DNA from: Marchantia polymorpha subsp. ruderalis
Taxonomy: Eukaryota > Streptophyta > Marchantiopsida > Marchantiales > Marchantiaceae
Assembly (NCBI GenBank): GCA_037833965.1
Contig: AP031352.1
Location: forward strand, 9,776,501 to 9,840,500
Length of the DNA: 64,000 nt
Direction: 5' to 3'
Below the pieces are notes generated by a model that was given only the letters and a program-made list of their open reading frames with translations, ran no database searches and was not told the DNA's origin. Every line of letters starts with the position of its first letter. Position 1 is the stretch's first letter. Both the position numbers and the translations under genes were made by a program. This document shows, one piece after another, positions 1 through 12,670 of the stretch.

Positions 1-1240
1 AGTTTTATGTCGAAAATGAAATCTACAAGGGCATAAAAAACACAAACTGCAAAAGAATTTGATGTTGATAGATAACGTGATTTGCAACAAAAACAACACA
101 GAGTTGCGGAGTTCAAACTATGATGAAATAATGAATAGTTTCATACTTTTTTGCTGTAACTCTAAAATTCCTTAGATATATTCTCCCTGCTATTATATGT
201 ACAACATTGAGTTGCAGAGTTCAAACTGTGATGAGTTGACAAATAATTTTCTACTCTTTGCTGTAACTCCAAAACTTTTTGGAAGTATTCTCCCCGCCAT
301 TATCGTTACGATAATGACACATCTTCTCTTTAGTCTGAATCTCAACTTGGATTTTGCAACTTTAAAAAATTGTAAATATCTCATATTTATATGTGAGAAA
401 ATAAATCCATACAAAACTTGAGTAATCATCAATAAAAGATACATGATATAAATCTTAAAAGAGTGCACCGTTTGAAGAGTTATTTCACATTTCATTATGT
501 ATATATTCAAGGAGCTTCTTGAAACTATGAGTTTCAATACCCATGTCTTGCCTATGATAATTGATCATAACACAAAATTCTAAATCAATCTCAACTATGC
601 AAGGTAACAAGTTATTTTATTGCTTAGTAATGTCAAATGCTTATTTTTCAGTTGTGCTTACCTAAAATATCATACATGAGACATCTCAATTCGAGATTGA
701 ATAAAAATTACTTCACCACAAATTTGGAAACAATGTGACTTTATCACTGACACTAAGTAAAATATTTGAACTTTGTTGTTATATTTAGTTGAATGTCTTC
801 ATAAACGAGTTTGAATCATGATGTTATGTTAGCACATATTATTAAGACATTAAAGACACAGAAATTAATTTATCACTTAAAGTGTTATTGATGAATGATA
901 TTTTTCAGTATAAATTCATTACATTTATAAACATCACTATTCTCCAAACTATTTTTATATTCTATATAAAACGGTGATGATAGCATTGGAGCTAATCAAA
1001 TTAGTAAGATTTCATAGGTTTTGAACTATGTTCTATCATAGAATTATTTTTCACAATAAGTGTAAACTACAACTAGCTGAGGAATGAAAAACTAGAAAAC
1101 TGTCAAAAGTATCACAAAAGATACAGGAGTTTAAAAAACATCAGTTCTTTTAATGTGTGAAATGGTTAGTGCTATATGTAAAGTTCATAGTCACCATAAT
1201 GTCCAATATTGAAATATAAGAATATACGTACAATTGAGAT
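1..1240. other. AT-rich intergenic stretch, no gene seen
   Basis: Strongly A+T-rich sequence. The open frames here are short, overlap on both strands (for example around 193-537) and look random. No domain, tRNA or transposon end was recognised. Confidence 0.6.
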
Positions 1241-1744
1241 CAAGAGACGTCAATCTACATTGATTTTCTCACGCGCAGTCATCTCAACATGCAAGAAAGA
1301 GAGAGGTGCTTGGTGAATTGATCAAAGAGGTCTAACTTCATAAATCCAGACTCTTGGACTTCGTGGTGAAGTTACGGGTGATAAAAACAATGGTTATCAA
1401 GTTAAACATAACCCCACGTCCCCACGCCTAACATCAGAAGGGTTCCAACCGAGGAGAGGATCGATTCAACCAAAGAATTTTTTGTGCTTGGTCAATGCTT
1501 CGATCCTCGAACCTGAATGGATCGGGACGCCTCGAAGTTGTTTAGCTTCTTCAGATATGATTACGACTCTGGGTTAAGCCTGTACAAGTCATATGCTTGA
1601 ACCTTTAGGGAGTCAAACTTCGACGGGTACATGATCAGATGAGTCGTGGAGGGTCGTGTATGTTGAGGAGGTAAACTCGACGACTCGCATGCGATATCAA
1701 ATTTGACTCCAGTCCTGCAAATCTGAGGTTGCACAATGCGAGCT

Positions 1745-1767
1745 GGGCTGGGTTGGGTTGGGCTGGG
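1745..1767 (+). other. G-quadruplex-forming motif
   Basis: Five GGG tracts separated by two-base loops (CT, TT, TT, CT) occur in 23 nt, at 1745, 1750, 1755, 1760 and 1765. This satisfies the usual G3 quadruplex pattern with unusually short, even loops. It is not the plant telomere repeat TTTAGGG. Confidence 0.75.
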
Positions 1768-2108
1768 CTAGGCTCGAGAGACCACGTTTTCAGCGACATT
1801 CTCTGCGGACGGCAATGAGGCCGCGTGTTTTGCAGAACGGACTTGCTAGTGAGAAAATCGCTCTCGGCGGAAGTTGATCACGTAGCCCTCGCAGCGACAA
1901 GTAATGGCGTTGTAGCATTCTACATTTCCAGAGTAGCTTTGGTAGCCGAGTGCTCTGATGATGAATGACCATGTCGTCTGACTACTGGGCACACTTCGAT
2001 ATACAGACCCTTCTGTACAAGGATTCAGAGCCTTTCGTGCATCCCTCGTCAGATATTTGTACATGTTTGACTCGATTCGTCTTGAATCCAAAAGTCAACC
2101 AAATACCT

Positions 2109-2143
2109 CATTTGATGACACTACAATGTAGTGTCATCAAATG
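2109..2143. repeat. Perfect 35-nt palindrome
   Basis: Two perfectly complementary 17-nt arms (2109-2125 and 2127-2143) flank a single central A. The arm begins CATTTGATGACAC. It could extrude as a cruciform or form a hairpin in RNA. No gene surrounds it. Confidence 0.9.
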
Positions 2144-4685
2144 TGTAGTGACTACATCCTTGACATGATTCTCGCTTGCACACTGGCTCGATTCGGATAG
2201 GGACCCTATAACTTCAACCGATGACGCCAGCAGTTAAATTCCTGTTGTTAACGAGGGTTTAAGACATTGATTCAGTGAGTTAGTTGACTAACCAACTCAA
2301 GCTACCAACCTTAGATTCATCTTCATCGTCGGTACTCAAGAAGTTGGTCCAGTGCATTGGCCCTTCACTTGCTTCTAGACTTATTGATAACATGAAAAGA
2401 TATAAATGGTCTCTTTGGATAAGACATGAGAGTATTACATCTGTTTCTGGACACATGATGCTCTGGGTTATGTCCTCGTTAGACTTATTAAAAATGATCT
2501 TGAAGAAGATGGTATGGGCAGTCTACTAACGAGGGCTTGAGGTGGACGCTGATTGCAGTCGAACGGAGATTTTTGACTATTTTTGAGATTTTTTATTTCC
2601 GAGCTTCGGAACGACTATGACTGAAGATAGACTACTCTCAGATGATTCCTTATAAAGTCACTCTAAAAACCACAAAAGGGAAATGTCGAAGTCAATGCCT
2701 ATCACCACTCTTTTCCTATCCTATACTTCACAATTGGTGAGACTAGTCGTGACCTCTGGAGCTGGGTTACGTACCCCATCTGGACTTAATTTGTCAACTG
2801 TGGTGTCTCAGTGTTATGCCGGTCAATGCGCGTCCGAGCCAGGATTAAGCGCAGCTGGTTTTTGCCACGACAGCAGGAGACTGATTGGCAGTAGTCTGGC
2901 AGTTTTTTATGATCAAGGTTGAGATTTGTCGGCATTTCTAGGGGAGGTGAAGTTAGATAATCCGAAGAAGTATCGTGAGATACACTGCATTTAGCACGTT
3001 TTTAATACAGTAAATTTACCATTTTAAGATCCCCTCGGTCTTGGAAGATGATGGATGCAAGTTGATGCAAGTTGAGGAGGAATAAGTCGTGGACACTCCA
3101 CTGACAACTAAGCTTCACTGATTCTGCATATCGTATGAAAGAGCTCTTGTGATAGGTCCTTGTTCCCACGACATAGATTTGGTTTCAAATACGTGTTGAG
3201 AGGGAATAGACTTGAAAAAACAGTGATCGGTTCGTTCTTTGCTGCTTCTGCAACTTGAAAGTGTAGAAGATTCCAGGACCAAGTTCTTCTGAACCCTTAT
3301 TGGTTGGCCTGCTTGATTCTTTTGCAAGAAATGAATGCATTTTGGTCCCAGCAATTGCATGCATTATGATACATGGCACTGCTGGGTTATGACCCTAATA
3401 CCTAAACCCTGCTTGTCCTGAGCAGCTCGGTAAATAATTAAGAATCATCACCGTTATCGATTCAGGTCCTACTATGAATGTAACTTCTACTCAGATACAA
3501 ACATTCATTGTTCACTTTTCCACCCTATGTTTTCAACTCATCAGTTTCATACTCATGCTTTGTTTGTAGAAGAGTCCTTTGACGTGTGTAGACCCTATCA
3601 CACTTAAATATGCAGAATAAACTTAGACAGTGGGGCTGCTAATCGAGCATTCCTCTTTACACATAACAATCGGAATTGACAGTTAAAACGTTATGAATAC
3701 CAGATCATTCGTAGGAACTGACCGACAGAAGGACATCAGTGAATTCAAACCTAAGATAATTGCTTGGTCTTTCTCCAGCCAGACTGAGTGGGATACTGTT
3801 TGATAACGTGAAACGTCGTCACCGATCGGTAACGTCATATGAAGTAGGGGTTACTTTCTAGTTTGTGGACTGCAACAAAACCCAGCGTATACTGCGTCTC
3901 TCCAGCTCTTTACATGAGGCCTTTTCAGGTGTAAATTTCAACACACGAAACCATGCTCAGCAAGTTCTGAGTTTCGGTTTCACATGAGTCTGCTCAATCA
4001 AAGGTTGGAGACACTCCTGTCATGGCAGTATGTCGTGGGAACTTTGGACTGCCAATTTTGGCAGTTCAATGAGAAAGAAAAGGTCATTTATATGACATAG
4101 AGACCACCATGACCAGCATGCTCGGGGACGATGCAGAATTGATAAGTCCAAAGAAACTCCGACTCCCAGCAGCCTCTGGACCAAGACTCCGGCTACGACT
4201 GCCAAATCTATGACTTGGACAATGAACTGTCATGATAAAACCTCCTTTTGACCATCTGTGAACACCAAGAAAGAAGCTGACTGGTAGATAGCAAGGCGTG
4301 GCATTTGAAAGAACTATGTAAGTCGGCACTCGTTCCTATAATGTACATGATGCACTTAGAACATCATATCAAGAGGAAGATCATATGGCGGATATCACAT
4401 TTGCCTCTTGTGCAGTTCTACGAAGCGGAAACGTGTGCAGGCGACTCCTGCAATAATACAAGGTTCCAAGTGCCTAGATGAGCCTTACATAGAATTCATA
4501 GAGAAGGATACCTGCAACACAAGCCTACCACTCTCACCAAGCTTTCAAACAATAATGGGACGGTAGAGGCTGTGCAGGGCACAATCGTGAACCACATCTA
4601 GGAGGCCAGATCTACAGAAGCTGGGGTCAATTCGTAGACCTGAAAGAAGCGAGATTTTTATGTTGCAGGAATTCCTGCCACACAA

Positions 4686-5265
4686 AATCTCTAGGGGATA
4701 GAGCGTTGTTCAGATCGGACCCGACGGATCCATCGTCGTCCTTGCCTGCCGTGTGCCCGACGGCGATCAGATGCTGGGTTGCGAAGCCCGGCTTCGCAAC
4801 TCAGCGTCGTCACTCGGCTTCGAAAGCCGAGTGACGACGGAGTCAGATCGCCATGGTGCAGGCTGCGATCCGATCCTAGGGTGCAGGGCGCGCATGGCGA
4901 ATGTCCGTCGTCCACGACCGGAGGAGCCTCCGATCGAGACTTTCCGTCTGACGCACGCATGTTTCAGGCCACGCGCTCCCCCACGGGACGCGGTGCTTTC
5001 TCGGTCCCCGGTTGCCATGCGGTCTGACGTGGCGGCGGGCATGGCATATGGAGAACTGTTCGTGTCGCAATGTCCAGCGCAAATGACTGCCGGCGGTGCG
5101 ATCTTCGCCGGTCGGAATGGGCCGGTTCCTGCAGTTTAGCGGCAGGGAACCTCATCAGATGAGGGCCCAAGTCACCGAAACATGAAGAAGCAGCAAGTTG
5201 TATGTTGAAAAGGACCCGTCGAGTCCTCCGAATGGGGGTACCGCGGGGCAACCCTCCAATATAAT
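4686..5265. other. GC-rich island of unknown nature
   Basis: Composition jumps to clearly GC- and CpG-rich and falls abruptly to AT-rich at about 5265. Five overlapping frames on both strands stay open here, which is expected from low stop-codon density and is not evidence of coding. It contains two adjacent perfect hairpins (4778-4800 and 4805-4839) and, just upstream, a 14-nt palindrome around 4664-4677. It may be a promoter-like CpG island or the end of an unidentified mobile element. No product can be named. Confidence 0.45.
4778..4839. repeat. Twin perfect hairpins
   Basis: The first hairpin has 11-bp arms (4778-4788 and 4790-4800) around one base. Four bases later a second has 16-bp arms (4805-4820 and 4824-4839) around the triplet CGA. 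Both are perfect and GC-rich, so they would be very stable in single-stranded DNA or RNA. Confidence 0.9.
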
Positions 5266-5851
5266 CAAAATTTAAATTTTAGCCTAATGCACCTAATGTT
5301 TTTGACATATTAAATACTTTTTACTTAGACGAGTGTACTTGTATTTATACAAATTAAAATTATGAGCTTTATCTTTTATAAATTTCTAGTATGTAGCAGA
5401 ATAAGGTTTTAGGTAAAGTATTCTACATGCTTCAAATACATAGATTCTCTAACATGTATTTCTTGTAGGCACTCACAAATGATGCTCTTCGTTCTTTTCA
5501 CACTCGTGTATCTCTTCTGTCGTCCGACCTTTCACGGTTTTGTTTTGGCGAAGCTACTCGTCCTTGCTCTGGCACCATGACCTCTTCCCGAATCCTCTTT
5601 GTTACATCCGCATTAAACAATGGACGCAACGTCCATCGTTTCCTCTTGCAGTCCTTGCTCATGCCATTTGTCACGTCACAGTATCCAGATACAGGTGGCA
5701 AGACAGAGCACTCTGCTGGTGCATGTTTTGTCTCCTACTCGTCTTCTGCTTTGGCATCATAAATTCCCGTCCTTCGATCAGACTCGCAGTTAAGTATGCA
5801 CAACTGATATACATCGGTCGAAGTTTTCTGTCAGAATCAGGTAAGGGCACC
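5266..5851. other. Upstream region of the LEA-like gene
   Basis: The stretch is AT-rich to about 5460 and mid-GC afterwards. It precedes the ATG at 5852 and should hold its promoter and 5' UTR. A long frame running from 5540 into the gene's first exon is fortuitous upstream reading. A possible 5' UTR donor (CAG/GTAAGG) lies at 5840-5841, so an upstream splice is conceivable. Confidence 0.4.
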
Positions 5852-6444
5852 ATGGCATCGGAACACGCTCAGAAAAAAGCGGAGGAGTTCTTTCACCACG
5901 ACAAGCCAGAGGCTGAGACTCCCCCGATCGATCAGGAGTTCGGGAGAAAACCAGCTGTAAGCTCGTCTGTCATGCTCTATCTTCCTTTTGTCAGTTTCAC
6001 ACTTACGCGATCTGCACATCATTTTGTTGAATCGCAGCAGTATTATGGCTGGCCTGTCTACCTACGGCACTCTTGGACATGCTTTCTGATAGGTGACATG
6101 GTAGTAAAAAGACGTGACACGACTTGGTGAAACCAGATACCCTGTCAGAGCGTCAATATCATTAGAAACTGAGACTTAATGTAGTGACGTCTTTTTCATT
6201 TCAACGATTGCAGAAGGACTCAGGAGCGAGGCAAGCTGAACATAAGCAGCAGAGAGCTGAAGAAGCTGCAGCTGCACCACTTACTGGGCGCGATGTTGAG
6301 CGCTCGGTGAAGGACTCCCTGAAGCAAGCAGACCAATATGGAAGGGATATGAGCGTTGAGCAGACGCTACCTCAAACTCGTATCGAGGAGCAAAATCCTT
6401 TTGGTGGATCCATGAACGAGAAAGGAAAGGCGGGAATGCCGTAA
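5852..6444 (+). CDS. Small hydrophilic LEA-like protein (2 exons, 111 aa)
   Basis: Exon 1 is 5852-5956 (35 codons) and exon 2 is 6214-6444 (76 codons plus stop). The intron runs from GTAAGC to TTGCAG in phase 0. The start ATG sits in a strong plant context (CACCATGG). The protein is very hydrophilic, rich in Glu, Lys, Gln, Arg and Ala, and has no Cys and no Trp. It has no signal peptide or membrane segment, and its middle (about residues 36-75) should form charged helix. These properties match late-embryogenesis-abundant or hydrophilin-type proteins, which protect cells during desiccation, but I see no named LEA motif, so the function is inferred from composition only. It could equally be a lineage-specific disordered protein. 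The exon structure is well supported; the product name is tentative. Confidence 0.72.
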
Positions 6445-7603
6445 ACTCAGTACTTTCAGATTTTCCTGGCGGAGGTGGTCTTTACCACTCTACTTCACAA
6501 CTTTGGATGAAGTTCGGAAAACCTTTTGTAAGTGACGATGTTCTGAGTTTAAATTGTGGAAGTACAGGTCGTTCCGTCCAATTACCTAGAGTTCAAGATA
6601 TGGAGAAGAACCTTTAATACAACTGGATACCATCGCACTTCCCGTGTAGCCAGAGCATCTAAAATAATGAATGGCAGGATCTTCGAATTGGAGTTGTGCA
6701 TCATGAATATAGTAGAACTTGGTCGTTATCAGACGTGAATCTCTTTTAGATCCAATGTCGCAGCAAACTTTAAAATACCACTTTCACGTAACCAAAAAAA
6801 TTCTTATCACTTGTCAAAATCAAGATATTTGCATGTCACAGCCTTGATCTAATGATATTAGTGTATTAGACACCGTCCTACACAACAACATCTTGTGTGT
6901 TTGAGGACAGCGTTACCTAACTAAATCTTTCAATCTTGTACCTTCCAACTCCTCAGCTCACACTCTTCCCTTGCCTTCACAAATGACTACTTTATTAACA
7001 CCATTTTCATATCAAAACCAGTGATTTCGAAAACAAGTTCAAAACAGGAAAAGTCTAGAAAACCAATTAGCGATAGATCAACAGCAAACATTTCAGCATG
7101 ACAGTACACGATACAATGCAAAGCAAAAACTTTCTCTTTATGGTTGAAATGCATTGTCCATAGTCTAAAAAATCATCGTTCTATTCACGACAGTAACGCA
7201 TAATAACCACAATACATTCATCATACCTTCAATCGCACTAAAACCTTCGGTGGAATATTACAATCCAATCCAGCATTAAACTCGTGATACAGACCAGATA
7301 ATATATGATTTTTTTTTGCATCGCACGGCACAGAGGCTCTCTCATTATCGTTCCTCCTTGATAACACCTAATCCACAACATGAAGCAGGTGCTCCTGGAC
7401 AGACAATGTTTTCGCTCGCGCCGAACAGCCAGCAAAAATTACTTCAGAGGACAAATCTCACATTATCGTTATTCCCGTTTCATTTGGATTCGTAAAGATG
7501 CGTGCAACAACAAGTCTGATACAATACCATCTCTTCGATTGGATCTGAATTACTTAAACAAACAGACTTAGGAGTTCACAACTCGTACTTAAGTGGATAT
7601 ATT
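6445..7603. other. Intergenic: 3' flanks of two converging genes
   Basis: This stretch lies between the stop of the LEA-like gene (+) and the poly(A) signal of ABCI12 (-). Short frames at 6556-6738 and 7380-7571 show no recognisable features. Nothing else was seen. Confidence 0.5.
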
Positions 7604-7609
7604 TTTATT
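7604..7609 (-). terminator. Poly(A) signal AATAAA for ABCI12
   Basis: On the minus strand the canonical AATAAA lies about 46 nt after the ABCI12 stop codon, at a plausible position for near-upstream polyadenylation control. Confidence 0.55.
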
Positions 7610-7654
7610 CAGAGGAACCGAGAGACGTGTACAACAGGGTAGTAAACATGGTGG

Positions 7655-10404
7655 TCAAACGGGTAGCATTAGTTCTGAATACGATGTCAACATTACCAAA
7701 ACAATGAGTCCTAAAATTGCGACTTTGTCTAAACCTGTGAGCGAAAAGTTCGTAAGAAAGTATATTTTGTGGTTCGATGCATTTCCTTTGAATCCTCGAG
7801 CCACCATTGCCTGCGCACGGGTGATCTCACCATTTCAATGGATCCATGAAGCCAATACGTCGTAAATTCTATATACGATTAAAAACCCCTGGTTACCAGC
7901 AGCAAGCAATCCGTTCGGCTTTTTCAGCAGTGATGTACAATTAAAATGAGTGAGAAAGCATGTTGCAAGATACAGCAAAAGCACCTCCTAACCAAATTGT
8001 GGCAGTGAGAACGAACCTCAGAAATTCTTTCAGAATGATTGAGTAGATTCTTGAATAATCGCCCAAAAAGAGTGAAGAGTGCTGTACCCAGGCACAAGTC
8101 AATGTGAGAAATTCGGGAGTTAACTGCAAGTACAGATAAAAAAAAAACCTTGACCCTACTCACAGATGGGCATCGCTGGAGCAAACTACATGACAAAATT
8201 CAGTACTGTATCTCAACCGTGGACTTACTGTCAATGGTCTCCATAGGTTTAAGAGTCTTCCATTGCACTCCTCGAGCAACCACGGCCAACGCTATATTCC
8301 GCACCTGTAAAAAATGGAGGGAAATTTTTAACAGTCTAAAGCTTCCAGGCCTTGAGTGATGCTGGTTTTACAAGTAGGCGAACACAGCTAGCGTTGTATT
8401 CACTGCTTCAATTAAGTCGATAGTTTATTGAACACCCTACCCCCAGTGCAAAGGAGAACATTGAGGTGAGAAGTATACGTACGCAGCCCCCTAGAGCAAC
8501 CAATATACATTTCGTTCATATTCAAGTGTGGCAACTGATGCTCTCTGCCTACAACAGGCAAATGCTTTAAGTGCAGTTACAACTCACGTACCTCGTCGAA
8601 CACAAGACCGATAAAACGGAGGGAGAGTAAGAGAGTGAGTATAATTTCCCCTACGGGAGCTCCAAATCGAGACAACGGAGTAAGATACCATTGCAGTGCC
8701 GCTGCTAGTTGCTCTGGAGTGGTTGTTGTGAGGCAGAGAGTTGCACTCTGCAAGACCTGTAAAACAGGAAAAACATGTAAAGCACGGCAAAACGGTGATA
8801 TCTTCCAAAGTGGTCCTAGACGGAGTGTCACTTGGTCACGTAAATTCATCAATGGTCCCCCGACGACGCATCACTTGAAATATATTGAAGTCGTCACATA
8901 CGTTTATCTAATATGATCTGTTCGAGCTGATGACATCCATGCTCCCTTCACAGTTTTGTAATGCCAGTAGGGCACAATTGAGCCCAAACATGAGGACATG
9001 ACTGCTTAAACGGTCAGGTCAAGCAATACAGGATCATGCGACCATACTGGTAGCTTACCGTAAATGAAAAACATGAAGCTGCAGCAGCAAGTGATAGACC
9101 TTTCCTTGTAAGCATCAGCGGACCAATTTTCATAATTACATAAGAATAACCAGTCAGAGAAGGAAGAATATCCGGCAATCCTTCCAGCGATGGTGGAGGC
9201 GTGCGGGGCTGTACAACAGGTGGCACTCCATCGGTCCCGAGAGCAGTGAGTACGAACAGAAATCCTGACAACAAAAACATGCGACCCAGCTGATCCTGCA
9301 CAAGGAACACAAGTATCAGTACGAAGACAGGTCGGCATTCTACAGGCAAGAAACTTGAAGAAGCAATGCTACATCAGAGACTCCAGTTGAAATTCAGCTG
9401 CTCTCTTGGTTTATACTCTCTACGGAACAAATTCAAATCTGCAAGTAGACGCACGACGTTGTTTAGCTAGTAAATGTCGAACGAAACCGAGACCCACATC
9501 CTAACATTTGACTATCCTGAACTGTTTCAAGGATCCAACTCAAAAATTTCGCAGGTTTCTGAGTTACGAGTATAGCGTGACGACGACAGAACGAGAACAA
9601 ACATGACAGTAATCATTTCCAGGCAGTGAAGCCATCTCAACACATATCTTACCTGCCATATACGACGAGGGAGAGAACAGACAGTACCCAGGACCAGCAG
9701 TCCTACGATTCCAAAGCGAATATAAATATGAGCTCTAGATGGCAGTACCACCAAAGCAAGAAGCCAGGCCTGCAAGTCCAAGAAACGAGTCAGTCAATGC
9801 TGCAGTGAAAGCAATAAAATGAGGGCCTCATTAAAAAATCTAAAGTGGGTCTTCAATCCAGGGTAAATGCAAACACTCTCGGAATTGCAAGTAATTGCAA
9901 ATTTACGGTAACAGAGAACATGTGAAACTCACAGTTGGAAAGGTTCATGAAAGGTGTGGGTAATCGTACTTGCTTGACACGAGGATCCAGAGAGTGTAGG
10001 GCTGTAAACGGAGAATCAATGTACTGCGCAATGGGAGCAGCAGTGGCCGTGGCTATCATCCTCATCACGTTCTCACCAACAGGCAGCTCTCTCTTCCTTC
10101 CTTCTTCGATTTTCTGCTTCATCCACTCACCGACATTACGACTCCCTCCTTTTTCTCCCTCTCCTTGGGCAGCACAAACCGTCCATGTCTTGTTCCTTGG
10201 AGAATAGATCTTCGCACCCGGACAGGTCCAACCATTTTTCTTCTGCTGCAGGTGGAGAATGTAAAATCCTCCACGTTTTGGAGACGTGGAAACAACCAAT
10301 TCGGGGTGAATCCATTTCTGGAATCTCTGAGATTTCGCTGAGCACAGAACCAGGGGCTGAGGGCGCTGCCAGAGCGCCTCTAATGTCGCCGTCATAGGCA
10401 CCAT
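7655..10404 (-). CDS. ABCI12: ABCI12, chloroplast EcfT-like transporter subunit (7 exons, 416 aa)
   Basis: Exons in reading order: 10404-9970, 9769-9653, 9295-9059, 8756-8592, 8304-8229, 8081-8017, 7810-7655. All introns are GT..AG and phases agree (five phase 0; phase 1 between exons 5 and 6). The product matches the plant ABCI12 family, a membrane protein related to the EcfT transmembrane subunit of bacterial ECF vitamin/metal importers and expected in the chloroplast envelope. Residues 1-110 look like a transit peptide plus linker. The family core starts near 117 (APIAQYIDSP, LDPRVK). Exon 3 carries TDGVPPVVQPRTPPPSL, exon 4 carries TTTTPEQLAAAL and LTLLLSLRF. Two Ala-Arg-Gly motifs, at about residues 328-330 and 369-371, correspond to the EcfT coupling motifs that contact the ATPase. 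Length is close to the Arabidopsis protein (about 390 aa). No ATPase or S-component gene lies nearby. Confidence 0.95.
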
Positions 10405-12670
10405 ATCTTGGAACCTCTTAGCTTGACAACGGACACCTTCCCATAAATTTCACGTCACCGTTCACCCGGATTTTACCAGAGAAGGCAAACGACTTCTGCA
10501 CCAACCAACATACGAAGTTCGTGCATTGGCTTCCAAAGCTCTCGTGCCGGACAGCCAAAGTTCTGGGGTCTACAAAATTCTTTCGAGCTCTCCATCGATG
10601 TGAGACTCGGCAAAAGAGGAATCCAAAACGATGCCGAACACGGTGTTAGCAAACAGGATTCCAACCACAGTCATCTTTCAATTCACCCGCACTCCAGCGC
10701 TCGCCATCACCAAGATACACAATCGAAATCGAAGCCATAAATTCAATTACTCAGCTCGTTCTGTGACCACCACACACAGTGAACAGCTCCAATCTAGACA
10801 TCGTGGGTCACTGTGTTCTAAGCTTTGTGAGAGAGCTCGCAGGTGCAATCGTCTGCCTGCTACCAGACATTAATTCAGTCTGGCCTTGGGACCTGCTGCG
10901 CAAGTTTGTTCGAAGCTTTTTCTGTCGTTTCGGTTCGTGGACGACGAGCAATATTTCTCCGCTGCGACCTGGGCCGACAATTGTGACTACGTAGCCTCAA
11001 CCGCGCTTCGCACGTAGTACGAAACGACGGCGTTATGAGACACCAAGTCTACGCGGTACATGTACCGTACGATGCAGATTGCACTGGATTTTCTCTGGAG
11101 GACAATTATCGAGTGGACTTTGGCGACGAATGGAGACATCGGAGTAGATTAAATGCCACAAAGTACAGCTATGCTTTGCATGCCATGGAGAATGAATAAT
11201 ATGCCAGTAAGTTTTCAATTTTAATTACTTACCACGTAGAATTGTATAAAAGATTATTATTGACACTTGTCAGTTTTACAGCTTTGCGTGATTCTTGTAA
11301 AAAGTACAATGTGTCCGCTATTTGATTTCCGGTCTCTTCTTGGACAGTTTTGGAATATTGTGGAAGGGAGAGAGTAAGTTAACACATTTATAAGTAGCCT
11401 TTAATAACTCGGCCATGAACAAGGATGACATGCACATGGTATCCAACGCAATCTCAGACTATGGTGATTGGAGTATCTACGAAGCAAAATGGATTGATAA
11501 TTATCTAAGTAGGCCATTTAGGACTTTTTGGGGAATCAACAACTTTCTATCATCTTCTAGGCTTTTGTTTCATGTTTACAGCGTACACTTTGAAGTCCTA
11601 GTTACATTGCTTGTAAGAAATTCCTTGTCCATAAGAGAGATTCTAGATAGGTGAACATCTGAGATTAAATTGTTCATATGTACGAAGAGCTTATGCTCAA
11701 GCACAAGTTTCAGCATTGTAGATTGAGCTAATTATTCACGATCCATAAATAGCTAATGAAACCCTCTAGAAAAGCGTTACTAAGATGTTCTGTAAAGCTA
11801 TTGTTAGTTTGATATATGTAGGTGATGTGTGACAAAGACAGCTTTTAAGCTTTTAAGCTTTGGCACATTTTACACCGTCATTTTTGTCATATACTGAAAG
11901 TATATGCACATTATTACATATATATAGAAGCAAAATCTGTGTATTAGATATTGTGTTTTAATTCGAAGGTCTCAACCATGTATTTCTTCTCTACCTCTCA
12001 TGCATAAGTCACAAAGATATTTTACAGTATATTCTTAAATTAATATTCGTTTACATTATTATTTTTTTAGTACATTGCTAGTTTCTGCAAAGTTATCTAG
12101 TAAGTTTATAAGACTTTAGTTTTGAATTCTTGGAATTTGATGATATTCAATCTTCTATAGTTTGCAATTGTCAAATTTTACGAGTATAATAATCACCAGA
12201 TTTTTATCTTTTGGGTTTCTTTCACCAAACTTCCTCACTACATCAATCCCATTTATTTTTCGGGTATGATACAATTCGGGATGAAAGTTGTTTTTTCACT
12301 TGATATCTATGGTGAGGCGAATGCATCAAAAAATTTGATGCATCCATTGTCTTCTGTGCGAACACGAGACAGAGCTTGCATGAAGCCATTCTCGTTGCCG
12401 CGAGTTGTGGGTATCGCAGTCATTCACTTGCGTTCGTGCCATGAAGCTCGAGGCTTGGCGAATTGTCAGCGGATTGGGTTGGGCATGGTACTCTGCGACT
12501 GGGGTACTCTGCGATTGCGGCTGCAACTGAATCAAGCACAATTTAGCGATCGGGGACAGTTCGCAGATCGTTGTGGTCGAGTGAATGAGGCTGTAAATGA
12601 ATGGGCACGAGAGTTCGTAGTCATGTGATTTGAATTTCTTTGTGGAGATTTGGCAAGAAAATTGGTAGCA
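10405..12670. other. Divergent upstream region between ABCI12 and BLOS2
   Basis: It should contain the promoters and 5' UTRs of ABCI12 (-) and BLOS2 (+). Frames at 10473-10994 and 12266-12811 are open on both strands without recognisable content. The middle (about 11190-12260) is AT-rich. No other gene was seen. Confidence 0.5.

Larger units (their letters stand above)
1241..4685. other. Mid-GC stretch without a recognised gene
   Basis: Base composition is closer to the genic islands, yet no frame reads as a known protein. A frame around 2290-2530 switches between two readings that both look protein-like: a Leu/Lys-rich first part, then a frame containing LGYVLVRLIKNDLEEDG. This could be a frameshifted gene relic, but I cannot name it. 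The stretch also holds a 35-nt palindrome (2109-2143) and a G-quadruplex motif (1745-1767). Confidence 0.4.

Noticed and set aside
4660..4690. LTR-like TG...CA border with palindrome
   Set aside because: No matching second LTR, primer-binding site or gag-pol remains were found in the window.
4753..5139. 128-codon plus-strand frame in the GC-rich block
   Set aside because: Four other frames over the same DNA are equally open, the reading spans two perfect hairpins, and no domain is visible. Low stop density explains it.
9853..9969. Extension of the 10404 frame past the ABCI12 exon 1 donor
   Set aside because: Family sequence continues in the exon at 9769 after a phase-0 GT..AG intron; the read-through residues are intron.
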